Below, piece by piece: positions 10,385-20,369 of a stretch of 64,000 nt of DNA. The stretch is from positions 6,111,746 to 6,175,745 of the forward strand of contig CM055098.1 in assembly GCA_029204225.1 (NCBI GenBank). Reading direction: 5' to 3'. Within the stretch, counting starts at the first letter, position 1, and the number at the start of each line of letters is the position of its first letter. A program made the translations under genes and the position numbers. Below the pieces are notes generated by a model that searched no databases, was not told the origin of the DNA, and saw nothing but the letters and a program-made list of their open reading frames with translations. The DNA comes from Diphasiastrum complanatum (Eukaryota; Streptophyta; Lycopodiopsida; Lycopodiales; Lycopodiaceae).

Positions 10385-11124
10385 ACTTTCCTGATTGCTG
10401 AATTTCAGATCTGCTTTTCTGATTGGGTGCCCATTTTCCTTGCTGATTTTTCTCTCTTTGCTGAGGGCTTTCGTCTCTTTGCTTCAGAAACATTTAGCAC
10501 AGTTTGGAGGAGGACCAACTCCCATCAGAGCATTTTCCTTGGCGGAGCTTTAGCAGATAGTTAGCGGAAGTACTTCCGCTAAATTTGGCGGCCGGAAAAA
10601 AAAAAAAAATTTGGGCAGATTATTTCCGGCGCCCAGGTTCCAAATCCTTTTCACTCTTTTTTTGAATCCTCCATTTGATTCAGGGAGAGGATTCCCAACC
10701 ATCTTTTCAGCATTGATTGGAGGCTGTCCAGCGCCCTACTTCATCACATTTTTCAGCCATTGTTCCAGCAGAGTTTCAGCCATATTTCAGTTTTGATTGG
10801 AGGCTGTCCATCGCCCTATTTCATCACGTTTTCCATAGATTTCCAGCCATATTTTCAGCATTGATTGGAGGCTGTCCAGCGCCCACTTTCATTCTCCTTG
10901 TGGTCACATTTTCCAGCCAGCTCTTCGCATACGCTTGGAGCTCTATTGAGAGGTATCTTTGCTGGTTTTTCCTTGCTTTCCACACCTTTTCTTGACATTT
11001 GTCATTTCCTTTCTTGCTCTTAGTGTCGTTTGTGTACCTAAAGCATATTTGGGGTGACGACAAAAGTCCGCTCCCTCCGATATTAAGCTTTTCTTACTCT
11101 CTTCACTTTCTGCATTCCTTGACC
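10385..11124 (+). repeat. Leader of element B with tandem units
   Basis: The non-coding leader holds three copies of a unit starting GATTGGAGGCTGTCCA at 10715, 10795 and 10863 (spacings 80 and 68 bp). Each is followed by (A/T)CGCCC and interspersed with TTTTCAGC words. Related units are seen in A and, inverted, at 7546-7830. The region ends with the same GGGGTGACGACAA(A/G)AGTCC word found before the gag start in A. Confidence 0.75.
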
Positions 11125-11723
11125 ATGGATACTTCCCCTACATCTTCTGAGCCTCGCATACCGTCTTCCACTTACCTTGACGAAGTACGGCATGAATTCC
11201 GAGATCATCTTAGGGAAGCCATGAGTGATGTACGCACTGATTTACGCCAGGAGTTACGAGAGACGTTCACTGCTCTTTCTGCCCAGATTGCTACACTATC
11301 ATTACAGTCCAGTGTTTCTCCACTATCTCCACTTGTTCCCCCACAACGTACATATCCACCACCCGAGACTCCTTCATCTTCTGGTCCTTTTCCACGAGAC
11401 TTTAAGGATAAGGTTCAGCTTACTGTGTATGGCCTTGCTAGTTGGACAGAGTTTATGACAGCACTCCGCCTAGCGATGATTGATCCTCAGTGGCTTATTC
11501 GACAGCGCGACATCTTTCACAGTTTATCTCACACTGGTGACTTGGCTGCTTATACGACACGGTTTACAGAGCTTTCCTATCTATTCCCAAATATTTCTAC
11601 ATTGGAGCTCATCTCTCGCTACGTTGCTGGTCTACGAGGCGCACTCAGGTATGATGTTTCTTCTTTTTTGCCACTCACTCTTTCTCACGCCATCTCCCTT
11701 GCTACCGCACTGCAGCACAAGTA
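11125..11723 (+). pseudogene. gag of element B, internally deleted
   Basis: An open frame of 199 codons from ATG 11125 (MDTSPTSSEP) to TAG 11721. The N-terminal part is coiled-coil-like (YLDEVRHEFRDHLREA). The gag core runs from FKDKVQLTVYG directly into ASWTEFMTALRLAMIDPQW, so the segment between them in A (LENWIAKLD...AVTWWRVY) is missing. The end, LRYDVSSF...ATALQHK, matches A. Without the central helices it probably cannot assemble. Confidence 0.85.
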
Positions 11724-11839
11724 GTCTCCCATCTCTTCCTCTGTTTCTCGTCCTTCGCATCCTTTCACACGTCCTATTTTTTCCTCTGCATCCTCTGCTA
11801 GTCCCACATCTGTCAGTTCACCTTCATCCACTTATGTTT

Positions 11840-13373
11840 CAACTATAAGAGTCCTGATCATATCGCCCGTGATTGCCGACAGCCTGCCACTGCTACTGCC
11901 GTCTATTTCCATGATGCTGACACACCTGATGATAGTCCCGATTCTGCCATATGCCTTCATATTCTTGATGATGACCCACCTGTTCATCAGTTTGCCACAC
12001 CCACTGAGCCTGTTCCTGATCCCCCTGATCTAGCTGTATGCCATGCTCAGCTTGCTTATGGTACTTGGGCCGGTAAGCCGGGTCCACGCCATATCCGTCT
12101 TTGCGTATGTATCATTGGTCGTGAGTTTATTGCCCTTGTTGACACGGGTAGCACTCACTCGTTTCTCAGCAGTCATATTACTACACGCATTCGTGCTATG
12201 CCAGTCACTACGCCTCATCCCCTGCATGTTGAGGTTGCCAGCGCACACTCTTTTCCTAGCACGTAGATGTATCAGCAGCTTTCATATCGGATTGGAGACT
12301 TCCTTGGTCAGGAAGATTTTCATATTATTCCACTTACACGGTACGATCTTATCCTCGGTGCTGATTGGTTTGCATCCCTTGGTGCGGTTACAGTAGACCT
12401 CCAGCAGCAGACATTGACATTCTCTAATGATGGTACTCAGCATATATTTTCCGGTATTGATTCTCGGCAGGACTATCAGCTTATTTCCGGGAAGCAGTTC
12501 ATACGGAGCCTCCCGAAGGCCCACTGTGCGGCTATTCTTTCTGTTCAGCCAGTTCAGCCTATTGCGGATGCACTACCTTTGCCACAGGTATTTTATGAAC
12601 TGTTGCCTGAATTTGAGCATGTTTTTAGAGAGCCGACTCAGTTACCACCTTTACGAGATGTCAACCACCATATAGACCTTGTTTCCTCTGCATCACCTCC
12701 TTCTGGTCCTCCTTTTCGTATGTCTATTGTTGAGCGTGAGGAAGTCCAGCATCAGGTGTCTGATTTATTACGTCAAGGCCTTATTGTTCCTAGCCACAGT
12801 CCTTTTGGTGCTCTTGTTTTACTTGTTTATAAGAAGGATGGTACTAAACGTCTATGTATAGATTATTGTGCTTTAAATAAACTTACTATCCGTAATCAGT
12901 ATCCTATCCCTCATATGGATGACCTGTTTGACCAGTTAGGCCAAGCTAAGATCTTTTCTAAACTTGACCTCCGTTCCAGTTGTCACCAGATTCGTATGCA
13001 TTCTCATGATGAGCACAAGATAGCTTTCCGTACCCACTTTGGTCTGTATGAGTTTCGTGTCCTTCCTTTTGGTGTTACCAATGGCCCGCCCACTTTTCAG
13101 AATGTCATGAATAACATCTTTCGTCCTCTGCTTGGAAAGTGTGTCATTGTTTATTTTGACGATATCCTCATTTATAGCACCACTCTCTCTCTTCATGTTC
13201 AGCACGTTCGTTTTGTTTTTGTTTTGTTAGTTACTCATCATATGTATGCTAAACGTTCTAAATGTTCTTTTGTTGTTGTACAAATCGAGTTTTTGGGCTT
13301 CTTTGTTACTAATGGTACTATTCGTCTCGACCCTCGTAAGGTCCGTTCTATTATCATGGCCTGTGCCTGCTGA
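11840..13373 (+). pseudogene. Zinc knuckle, protease and reverse transcriptase of element B
   Basis: The zinc knuckle (about 11839-11880) reads CFNYKSPDHIARDC, with the second Cys replaced by Tyr. The protease keeps ALVDTGSTHSF (about 12135-12167), the intact catalytic D-T-G. A TAG at 12264-12266 stands where A has CAG. An open frame then runs 12267-13373: RYDLILGADWFASLG, KKDGTKRLCIDY, RVLPFGVTNGPPTFQ and VIVYFDDILIYS (catalytic Y-x-D-D), ending in IRLDPRKVRSI before a frameshift. Several conserved RT residues are altered (SSCHQIRM for SGYYQIRM). This is the best-preserved RT in the window. Confidence 0.9.
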
Positions 13374-13379
13374 TGCTCT

Positions 13380-13890
13380 GTTGAAAAAGGAAACTTTGTT
13401 TGCTTGGACTCCCGCATGTCAGTAAGCTTTTGATACTTTGAAGGTTAAGCTTACCACTGCCCCTGCTTTATGTCTTCCAGACATATGAATCCCGTCGTCT
13501 TCGTTCGTATGAGCAGCGCTATTCCACTCATGAAAAAGAGTTGCTTGCTATCATTTTTGCTTTAAAGAAGTGGCATCATTATCTATATCGTGTTCCGTTT
13601 GATGTTTTTACTGATCACCAGTCATTTTGTTATTTGTATACACAAAAGGATCTTAGTGATCGTCAGTACCGTTGGCTTCAGTTTTTACAGTCCTTTCATT
13701 TTGATATTCATTATAAGCCTGGTAAAAGTAATGCTGCTGCTGATGCTTTGTCTCGTTTACTTGCTCTTACTTACAGTGTTGTTACGTCTCCCCACTCTTG
13801 GTATGATGATCTTCCTCAGGCTTATGCCACATGTCCAGATTTTCGCCTCTCGTCCTTCCTCTCACCCTCACCAGGTTTATTCCATTGTTA
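13380..13890 (+). pseudogene. RNase H region of element B
   Basis: It begins LKKETLFAWTPACQ, has a stop at about 13424, then AFDTLKVKLTTAPALCLPD. The segment with the first catalytic Asp (TDASNVGLG in A) is deleted, and coding resumes at YESRRLRSYEQRYSTHEKELLAII, then TDHQSFCYLY and AAADALSRL. The deletion removes part of the RNase H active site. Confidence 0.85.
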
Positions 13891-14450
13891 ATCATCGTTT
13901 GTTTCACTATGGTTCGTTATGTATTCCCAGCACTCTCGACATACGTCCACAGCTCCTTCTTGATGCCCATTCCTCTCCTGTTGGTGGCCATTTTGGTTTT
14001 CAGAAGTCCTTGTTCCGTTTGAAAGAACATTTTTATTGGCCTTCCATGAAGCGTGAGCTTTCCCACCTTATTCATACTTGTGATTTTTGCCTTCGTAACA
14101 AGTATTCCCGTGAAAAACCTGGTGGTCTCCTTCAAAGTTGGCCCATTCCTTCCCGCCAGTGGACTGATATATCTATGGACTTCATTTGAGGTCTTCCTCG
14201 TACTCAGCGTGGTCATGACTCTTGTTTGGTGGTAGTTGATAGGTTTTCTAAACAAGCTCATTTCATACCAGTCAGACGTACTATTACAACAGAGCAGTGT
14301 GGTCGTATATTTATTTCTGAGATTTTCCGCTTACATGGTCTCCCACGATCTATACTTACTGATCGGGATACCAAGTTTACATCAGGTTTTTGGACAGAGC
14401 TTATGCGTATTTTGGATGTTAGGATACTTATGGGCACTGCTTATCATTTG
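13866..14450 (+). pseudogene. Integrase N-terminal half, element B
   Basis: It reads HSSPVGGHFGFQKS, FCLRNKYSREK, SRQWTDISMDFI, a TGA at about 14188, then VVVDRFSKQAHFIPVRRT, LTDRDTKFTSGFWTELMRILD and GTAYHL. The first two catalytic Asp residues are visible. The sequence stops before the catalytic Glu, where it changes to RNase H sequence of another gypsy family. Confidence 0.88.
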
Positions 14451-15884
14451 CTCAGCACAAGTTTGAGAACTTGATGGAGGCGCTGGCCACGGCTCCAGTT
14501 CTCAAGATTGTAGATACCCAAAAACCGTTTGACCTAGAGATGGATGCAAGTGGCATTGCCGTAGGTGTAGTGTTGAGCCAAGATGGTAGACCTGCACAGG
14601 AGCGCAAGAGCTGTATGCGAGTACATGTGCTCAAGGTGTGGAGACATTATTTATATGGCATCGAGTTTTATGTGTACTTAGATCATCATACTTTAAAGTA
14701 TTTTTGGTGAGCTTATAAGAAGGCATTACCCACGACTACAGCGAGACGTAAGAGAGTAGCGTTGCACGGCTTGTCAAGTGAACAAGGCCGAGAGAGTAAG
14801 TCCTCTGGGCTTGCTACATCCACTTGAGATACCTACAAGAAGGTGGGAAAGCATCTCTATGGATTTTATTGTTGGTCTACCATGGACCCAAGCGGGGTTG
14901 AACTACATTAAGATAGTGGTAGACAGGTTTTCCAAGATGGCCCATTTCATCGCAACAACCAAGAGGGCATAGCTCTGCAAGTAGCCGAGTTGTTTATCCT
15001 GAATGTGGTCAGGTTACATGGACTTTCGAAGTCCAGTGTGTCTGACAGGCACGGGGTTATGGGTAATTTTTGGATAGAGGTGTTCGCCAAGCTGGGAACA
15101 CAATTCCGGATGAGTAGTTCGGAGTATTCTTAGAGGAATGGCCAGACAAAGGGGGGGTTAATTAGATCTTGGAAGACATGCTTCGTGCATATGTTAGTGG
15201 TGCGTAGATAGGCTGGGTGAAGCATTCACCCTGAGTAGAGTTTGCGTATAACGATAAGAGACATGCGTCCATAGGATTGAGCCCTTTTGAGCTCAACTAT
15301 GGTTATAGGCCAGCTAGCCCAGCTACCATAGGAATTCCATGAACGATGCCTAGCGCTGTGGAGTTTTTAACTCAGAGGCAGTAGGCGGCATGAGCTAACT
15401 TGTCTCAGGCAGTGGCCAGGGCAGAGAGGTATGGTCGTGAGGACCATACCTATCGGGAATTTGAGATAGGATATTGGGTATATTTACTAGTCCCTTCTAA
15501 GTCGAAGGTACTACGCACAAGAAGGTGTGCCAAGATATCTCCTAGGTATTGTGGACCATGGCTAATCGTTAAGAAGGTTGGCCTCATAGCTTGCAAGGCT
15601 ACAGTTACCCTTGGGATGCAAGGTGCATCCAGTATTCCTTGTTAGCAAACTCAACCGATGTTTTGCATGATGGCGATAACTTGGTAGAAGGTCTTGTGTC
15701 TCTGGAAGAGACAGACACTACAGGTTATGGGCCAAAAAGAGTTCTAGATCAGAGGGAGTGAGGATTGCGGAATCGTCTCCTCCAAGAGTAACTAGTGACT
15801 TGGAAAGGTCTTCCATTGTCAGATGCTACCTAGGAGACGCGATGTGGTTGCAGAAGTCTCACCCAAAGTTTGTCATCGAGGACT
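14451..15884 (+). pseudogene. RNase H-integrase fragment, gypsy family C
   Basis: It starts QHKFENLMEALATAPVLKIV and LEMDASGIAVGVVLSQDGRP, the RNase H start of a family also present on the minus strand at 20370-21711. Two deletions are clear by comparison with that copy: one after SQDGRP, and a larger one after HHTLKYF that jumps to the integrase zinc region (NKAERVSPLG). The core reads ISMDFIVGLPWTQ and VVDRFSKMAHFIATT, then degrades with many stops. Later pieces include KISPRYCGPWLIVKKVG (about 15523-15573) and VHPVFLVSKLNRCF (about 15619-15660), the usual integrase C-terminus. Unrelated to B apart from being chromovirus-like. Confidence 0.82.
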
Positions 15885-16130
15885 GATGACTTGCCAGAGG
15901 AGGGAAGGATTGTTTGAGCCCAATTACGACTCTATCATGACCTCGGCACGGCTGGTTACCAGAGGGCCTGAGGCCTAGTATTGGCAAAGGTCGGTGACCG
16001 ACGAGGACATCTGTCCCAAGTTGGGACCGGTGCGTCACAAGCAGTGACCCGGTGTGGCCGCCTGACAAGCTGTTAGAGATGCGTTGTGTTTTGACCGTCG
16101 AGATCCTAGCCGTCAAGTTTGTGGGTAGGT
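15885..16130 (+). repeat. LTR fragment of gypsy family C/D
   Basis: The sequence around TCATGACCTCGGCACG, AGAGGGCCT-AGGCC, GGTC-GTGACCG and GACAAGCTGT-AGAGATGCG matches the minus-strand LTR of element D at about 22720-22890. It directly follows the integrase end, so it is probably the start of the 3' LTR of C. The right limit is approximate. Confidence 0.6.
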
Positions 16131-16490
16131 TTGATCCACTACATGTTCTTTTTTTTGTTCGTTGGATTCAGCATCCTAGTTGTGAACTTGGAGGTCTTGA
16201 AAGATAGTTACTAGTTTTATGACATGCTCACCTAGCAAATGAATTATGTTCCATCATACGTATGATATTGCTTTGTAGATTGTGAGACCCATCATCGTTA
16301 AGCATATAGCCTTCAAGTGATATGGCAGATGTGATTATATCCTACCTCTTGACCACAAATTTTACTAGATTGGAACAAAATTGTCTATAGAGAAATGCAA
16401 AGTGCACTTTAGTTTTTTAGAATTCTTTAGTAAAAATTGCAATCATACCATTCCTCTTTCTAATGGTGTAGTGTTGTCATGTAGAATCAG
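16131..16490. other. Unassigned DNA before candidate exons
   Basis: AT-rich DNA with no coding signal noticed. It ends in a good acceptor (GAATCAG) at 16490. Confidence 0.4.
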
Positions 16491-16568
16491 GCACTTTCTA
16501 AATCCTTTGAACACAAGCAATCGCTGTCAACCAGATTAAAAGGTCAAATCAATCTCATCAAAGAAGAG
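16491..16568 (+). CDS. Candidate exon, coiled-coil-like, unidentified host gene
   Basis: Following an AG acceptor at 16489-16490, 26 codons read in phase 0 (SKSFEHKQSLSTRLKGQINL, then IKEE) to a GTATAAG donor at 16569. The peptide is charged and helical. The next candidate exon begins 92 bp later, also in phase 0, so the two splice in frame. The segment lies upstream of, and on the same strand as, the CCDC13-like exons and could be part of their N-terminal coiled coil. The similarity I can see is too weak to claim that. It could also be a chance open frame. Confidence 0.45.
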
Positions 16569-16660
16569 GTATAAGGTTTTACTTATTGCTAAATATCTTC
16601 TTACAACTTATTTGTTGTTTGTGTTTTCCAAGATTAACAATTTTCTTTTCTGAACATCAG

Positions 16661-16912
16661 AGTGAACTTTTGTTTATGACAGTTCAGTCATATCCTTCAT
16701 TGACCATTTCATGCAACAATATTGATCTAGGAACTTTGGTCTATAAATGCAAAGTACAAAAAAGTATGGAAGGCACAAAATGTGCTGTTTGTTTGGTCCA
16801 GCTTCTCCGAAGGAAGGAAGAGAGGAAAACTATAGATGGAAAAGATTTTCCCCGAAAGAAGACCCTAAAGCAAGTTCATGAAGGTTTACAGTGGAAGGAA
16901 AAATTTAACCAG
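16661..16912 (+). CDS. Candidate exon, 84 codons, Cys-containing, unidentified
   Basis: An open frame of exactly 84 codons between an AG acceptor (TTCTGAACATCAG) and a GTACTTCT donor at 16913, phase 0 at both ends. The first half is hydrophobic and Cys-containing (LVYKCKVQKSMEGTKCAVCL), with a CxxC. The second half is strongly basic and charged (LRRKEERKTIDGKDFPRKKT, then LQWKEKF). Length, borders and composition favour a true exon. I do not recognise the family. It may belong with the exon at 16491 and, possibly, with the CCDC13-like gene downstream. Confidence 0.5.
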
Positions 16913-18640
16913 GTACTTCTTCTTACTTTTGAGTGAATGTCTTTCAAAATTTTGTGACTTTGTTTTAGTTGAGCAAGCTGGGAGTATTCACTTCCACTCT
17001 TATAAAAATGCTAGTACCTAGGGCTCATGTGGATGTCTTAAAGATTACCTTAAGTCTCCATACTTTGTGCTTTGGTTAGAAAATATAAATGATGTCTTAT
17101 GATTGTATTAGTGACACAATGCATTTGTAGTTAAAGTCCACTTTTTACACTTGTGGAAGCTCAAGGTGGGAAATATGAATTATCTAGTACGAAAAGAGCA
17201 TCTTGGATTGCTTTACAGTTTACTTGATGCATGCTTCATGATGGCCATATCATGACAATTTTGATACAATTGACAAATTCTGCCTCGGGAATCCTTTACC
17301 GATCAAAGTTGTGTTTAAGCCATTGATCCGTGTCCTAGAGATGATGATGGCCTGTGTACTCAACACAACTCCCTCAATGCATCTATACCCCATCAATGAG
17401 GAGCACTGTAAAAAACCCAGCAGCTTCATCAAGGTCACTGTCAACAAGGATTGGAAGATTGAAGGGGCTAGAATTTTGTTGGACTCATCCACCAAGGTGT
17501 ACAAGAGGCCAGGGACAGTATAACATAGCCCGTATTGGCAAAATCAATGATGTTTAACTAGCATCATGGGGGACACCTTTTGAGGCTGGTGACAACAAGT
17601 CACTGACATATAATCATGCACATGGGCATCCATATGGGTCATCGGTCTACACTATTATTACTTTCACTTGGATCATTTACGTTTAGCCATTGGGTCTATT
17701 TTCTTATTATTTTGCATTTCTTTATTTTGGGTCATATCATCATTATTGGGTATGTAGCCATAGCTCACAGACTTTAGGGCCTTAGACAATATAAATAGGC
17801 CTGTGAGCCTCATATTTGATGGTTCATTGTTTGTGGAGTAGCTTCTTAGCATTATAGTATAATGTATCTGACTTGGCTTGATTACTTATGGTTAGTAGTT
17901 CACTATGAGTTTACATCAGTCTATTATTGATGATCAACGTTCTCCAATGTTTGTCTATATGTTTCAGAATATCCCCTCTACTCTTTATACTCTGTGGATA
18001 TTCGTTATGCTATCTGCTATTTAATTTGTAACTAGAAAATAGGGCACTTTTTTTGGCACAAAGAGGTTAAGCGACAACTTCTACTACATGTAGATCCTCA
18101 TTTTTGTTGGCTGCCAAGATGATTTATGATCATATTGGTGGACAACCTAATTTGGATTTTTGCTTCTAATTCTCTGTAAAAATTAGTCAAATTTTTATTG
18201 TTGTTGTCACTTTTGTACCTTTTAACAGATTTTTTTGAAGATATTTTTATCAATTTATTTCCTAGTAGGTGCCATTATGCTCTTTAAAAATCTTGACTTC
18301 GATACTTGAATGTCGAAATAGTGAGTTCTCCTCATTTTCAAATTTCAGCAACTTCATCTTTTTCATACTTTTAGTTAAATTTTCGATTCTATAGTTTGAG
18401 ATATTAAAGTCTTTGTTTTTAAGCATATTATCATGTTTATTTATGGTATTTTACAAGGTCTAGATCGCATATGGTTCAACATATAGAGCTTAATGAGCCA
18501 AAGAGATCTTCATTAGAGCTTTTAGCTACTGTTTAAACTATGTGTAAATTCTACTCAATAATTTGTTGTGGGGTATGAAGTTAACATTCACATGCTTGGG
18601 GTTTATCTAGAGTGTGCCTTAGTAGTTGAAGCTTAAATTG
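16913..18640. other. Intron-like DNA, possible old LTR
   Basis: No supported gene. A 70-codon frame at 17311-17523 has no recognisable domain. The stretch 17640-18050 has an LTR promoter-like CAATATAAATAGG (about 17787), but no partner LTR or primer site was found. Confidence 0.4.
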
Positions 18641-18960
18641 TCATGTGCACCCTTTAACAGTGGTGAGTGCAGGTGATGAAGTTAGGCTAATTGGCCTGTA
18701 ACCATAGTTGAGCTCAAAAAGACTAAATCTTATGGATGCATGTCTCTTATCTTTATACTCAAATCGTGAACCAAATATCTGAAGTAAATAACCAGTTTGA
18801 CTAAATAGTAGCCATGATGCCATCTCATGAGATGAACACATGAAGAAGATTGAGATGGTGAATGATGTGGTCACCATAGGTTGTGGAGGACGTGTTTGAG
18901 TATATGAAGTTTGTTGTGTAGATCTTAGTATTTGACAACGTTGTTTCTAGTCTCGGTGTT
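18641..18960 (-). pseudogene. Gypsy integrase fragment F
   Basis: The minus frame reads FEYKDKRHASIRFSLFELNY followed by GYRP, the integrase C-terminal motif (AYN-KRHAS-G-SPFELNYG-RP) seen also in C (about 15240-15315) and D (about 20370-20470). It covers the same part of integrase as the end of D, so it is a separate copy and not a continuation. No LTR is attached. Confidence 0.7.
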
Positions 18961-19845
18961 TGAAAGGGACAATCACCTCATCCTCTAACTCTGCCTCTAC
19001 CTTTACATAGGCACTAGGTCTTTGTCTGAAGAAAAAAGAAAGTCTAGAGGTTGTAGAACACTCATTTTGGGTCACTGCCGCAAGGTATTTCACTCCTCAA
19101 ACGAAACATCTCTTGTACTATCAATGCTACACATCAACATAGGATGTCAATGAGCAGAGCATAACCAACTAATTGCTCCTCAAACGGAATCTCTCATGCA
19201 TCAATGCTAGAATATGCGAAGCCAGTGCCATGAAGGCAGTGCCGCAATGAAGGCAGTGCCATCTTGGTGCTCTTATCCCAAACAAGATACCTCATCTCCA
19301 TCCATTATCTCAACCTCACAAAGCCCACTGTCAATCCATATGGCTGAAACTAGGTTGAATGGAAACACTCCACCACCTAAAAGCCAAATAGTGTGATCAA
19401 CACACACTCCAATAGGGCTGTTGAAAGTGCCCTACTGCTTGCTGAGAATCTGCAAATTTCCAGCCACAAGTTGACCTAACCCTGAATAGGGTTTGCTGAA
19501 TTTTGGGCACCCTCCTACACAAATGCAAACCCGAAAACAAAAATAGCAAGATAAGGAGACACCACAACCAAAAATCAGTAGCAGATTTTTGGGTGCCTTC
19601 CTCCAAACAAAACTTGCTGAAAACTGGTTGCATAAAAATCAGATTTGAGATTCTGATTTTTGGGTGCCACAAATTACTCCTCCAAGATCTCTGTTGGGCG
19701 CCTTCCTTCAACCTGAAAAGAGAGACAAAAGCTGATCCAAACTCCACTTCGAAATACCAGCAGGATGCTGAAATTTCACAACAAAAAGCAGAGAAGCTCC
19801 TCTTCTGGTAGGGCGCCAACAAACAAGCTTGCTGCAGACCCGGTA
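18961..19845 (-). other. Leader of a minus-strand LTR element P
   Basis: Reading leftward from the primer site at 19846-19857, this non-coding leader has recurrent GGG(C/T)(A/G)CC words followed by CTTCC at about 19505, 19590, 19660, 19697 and 19810. They are reminiscent of the repeated leader motif in A and B. The 157-codon minus frame here lacks any domain. No pol follows. Confidence 0.45.
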
Positions 19846-19945
19846 GCTCTGATACCATGTAGGAAAGCAAGAGTCAAGTCACCAAGATCTAGTTATCAAT
19901 CAATCTCCACAAGAAACAAGAGAGAAGAGGCTGGGCGCCCAACTC

Positions 19946-20015
<70 letters not shown>

Positions 20016-20340
20016 CAGTAACAAGAGCAATGGAAAGCAATGCTCAGCCAAACTGTCCAAAATGGAATACACAATAAGCATCTAAGTACTCTACTTGGAT
20101 GTGGCCAAATGCCAACAAACCCTAAGTTTAACCACTTACTAAATGTAGGGCACCCCCAAAAGTCAAGATAGGGCCCCTAAACAAAATTAGACCCCTAAGG
20201 ACCCACGAGTCAGTACATGACCAAAATTGGGTCCAACTGAACTTAAGACGAACTTAAGATGGCCTAAATAACTAAATACCCATGGTTACACAAATCTCGA
20301 CCTTTTGGGTCAAAGTAACCTATGGATTAACTTCAGCATA
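19846..20340 (-). repeat. LTR of element P with primer site
   Basis: GCTCTGATACCA at 19846-19857 is the reverse complement of the tRNA-Met primer site. It abuts TGTAGGAAAG, the terminus of an LTR running right. The distal part (ACTCTAAGT, GGTTACACAAATCTCGACC, TTTTGGGTCAAAGTAACCTATGG) matches the solo LTR at 39715-40192. The outer end is blurred at about 20335-20375. A (GA)n tract sits inside. Confidence 0.7.
19949..20012. repeat. (GA)n microsatellite
   Basis: About 32 perfect GA units inside the LTR of P. They create artificial Glu-Arg and Ser-Leu repeat frames on the two strands, which are not genes. Confidence 0.97.
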
Positions 20341-20369
20341 GTCATTTATTTCTAATAGGAATGCCTATG

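Larger units (their letters stand above)
9908..14450 (+). mobile_element. Ty3/gypsy chromovirus B, 3' end missing
   Basis: A sister of element A: 5' LTR 9908-10372 with AGTTA...TAACT ends, primer site 10373-10384, a leader with tandem repeats, gag from 11125, then protease, RT, RNase H and integrase. The integrase breaks off mid-core at about 14450 and joins a different gypsy family in the same orientation (C). No 3' LTR or chromodomain is present, so the copy is truncated or is one half of a recombinant. Gag and RNase H also carry internal deletions. Confidence 0.88.

Noticed and set aside
17311-17557. 70- and 67-codon overlapping ORFs
   Set aside because: Two overlapping frames, no splice-compatible context and no recognised motif.
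19397-19870. 157-codon minus ORF
   Set aside because: It covers the primer site and leader of element P, so it cannot be a normal gag start, and no domain was seen.
19765-20085. ORFs of Glu-Arg or Ser-Leu repeats on both strands
   Set aside because: They are created by the (GA)n microsatellite.
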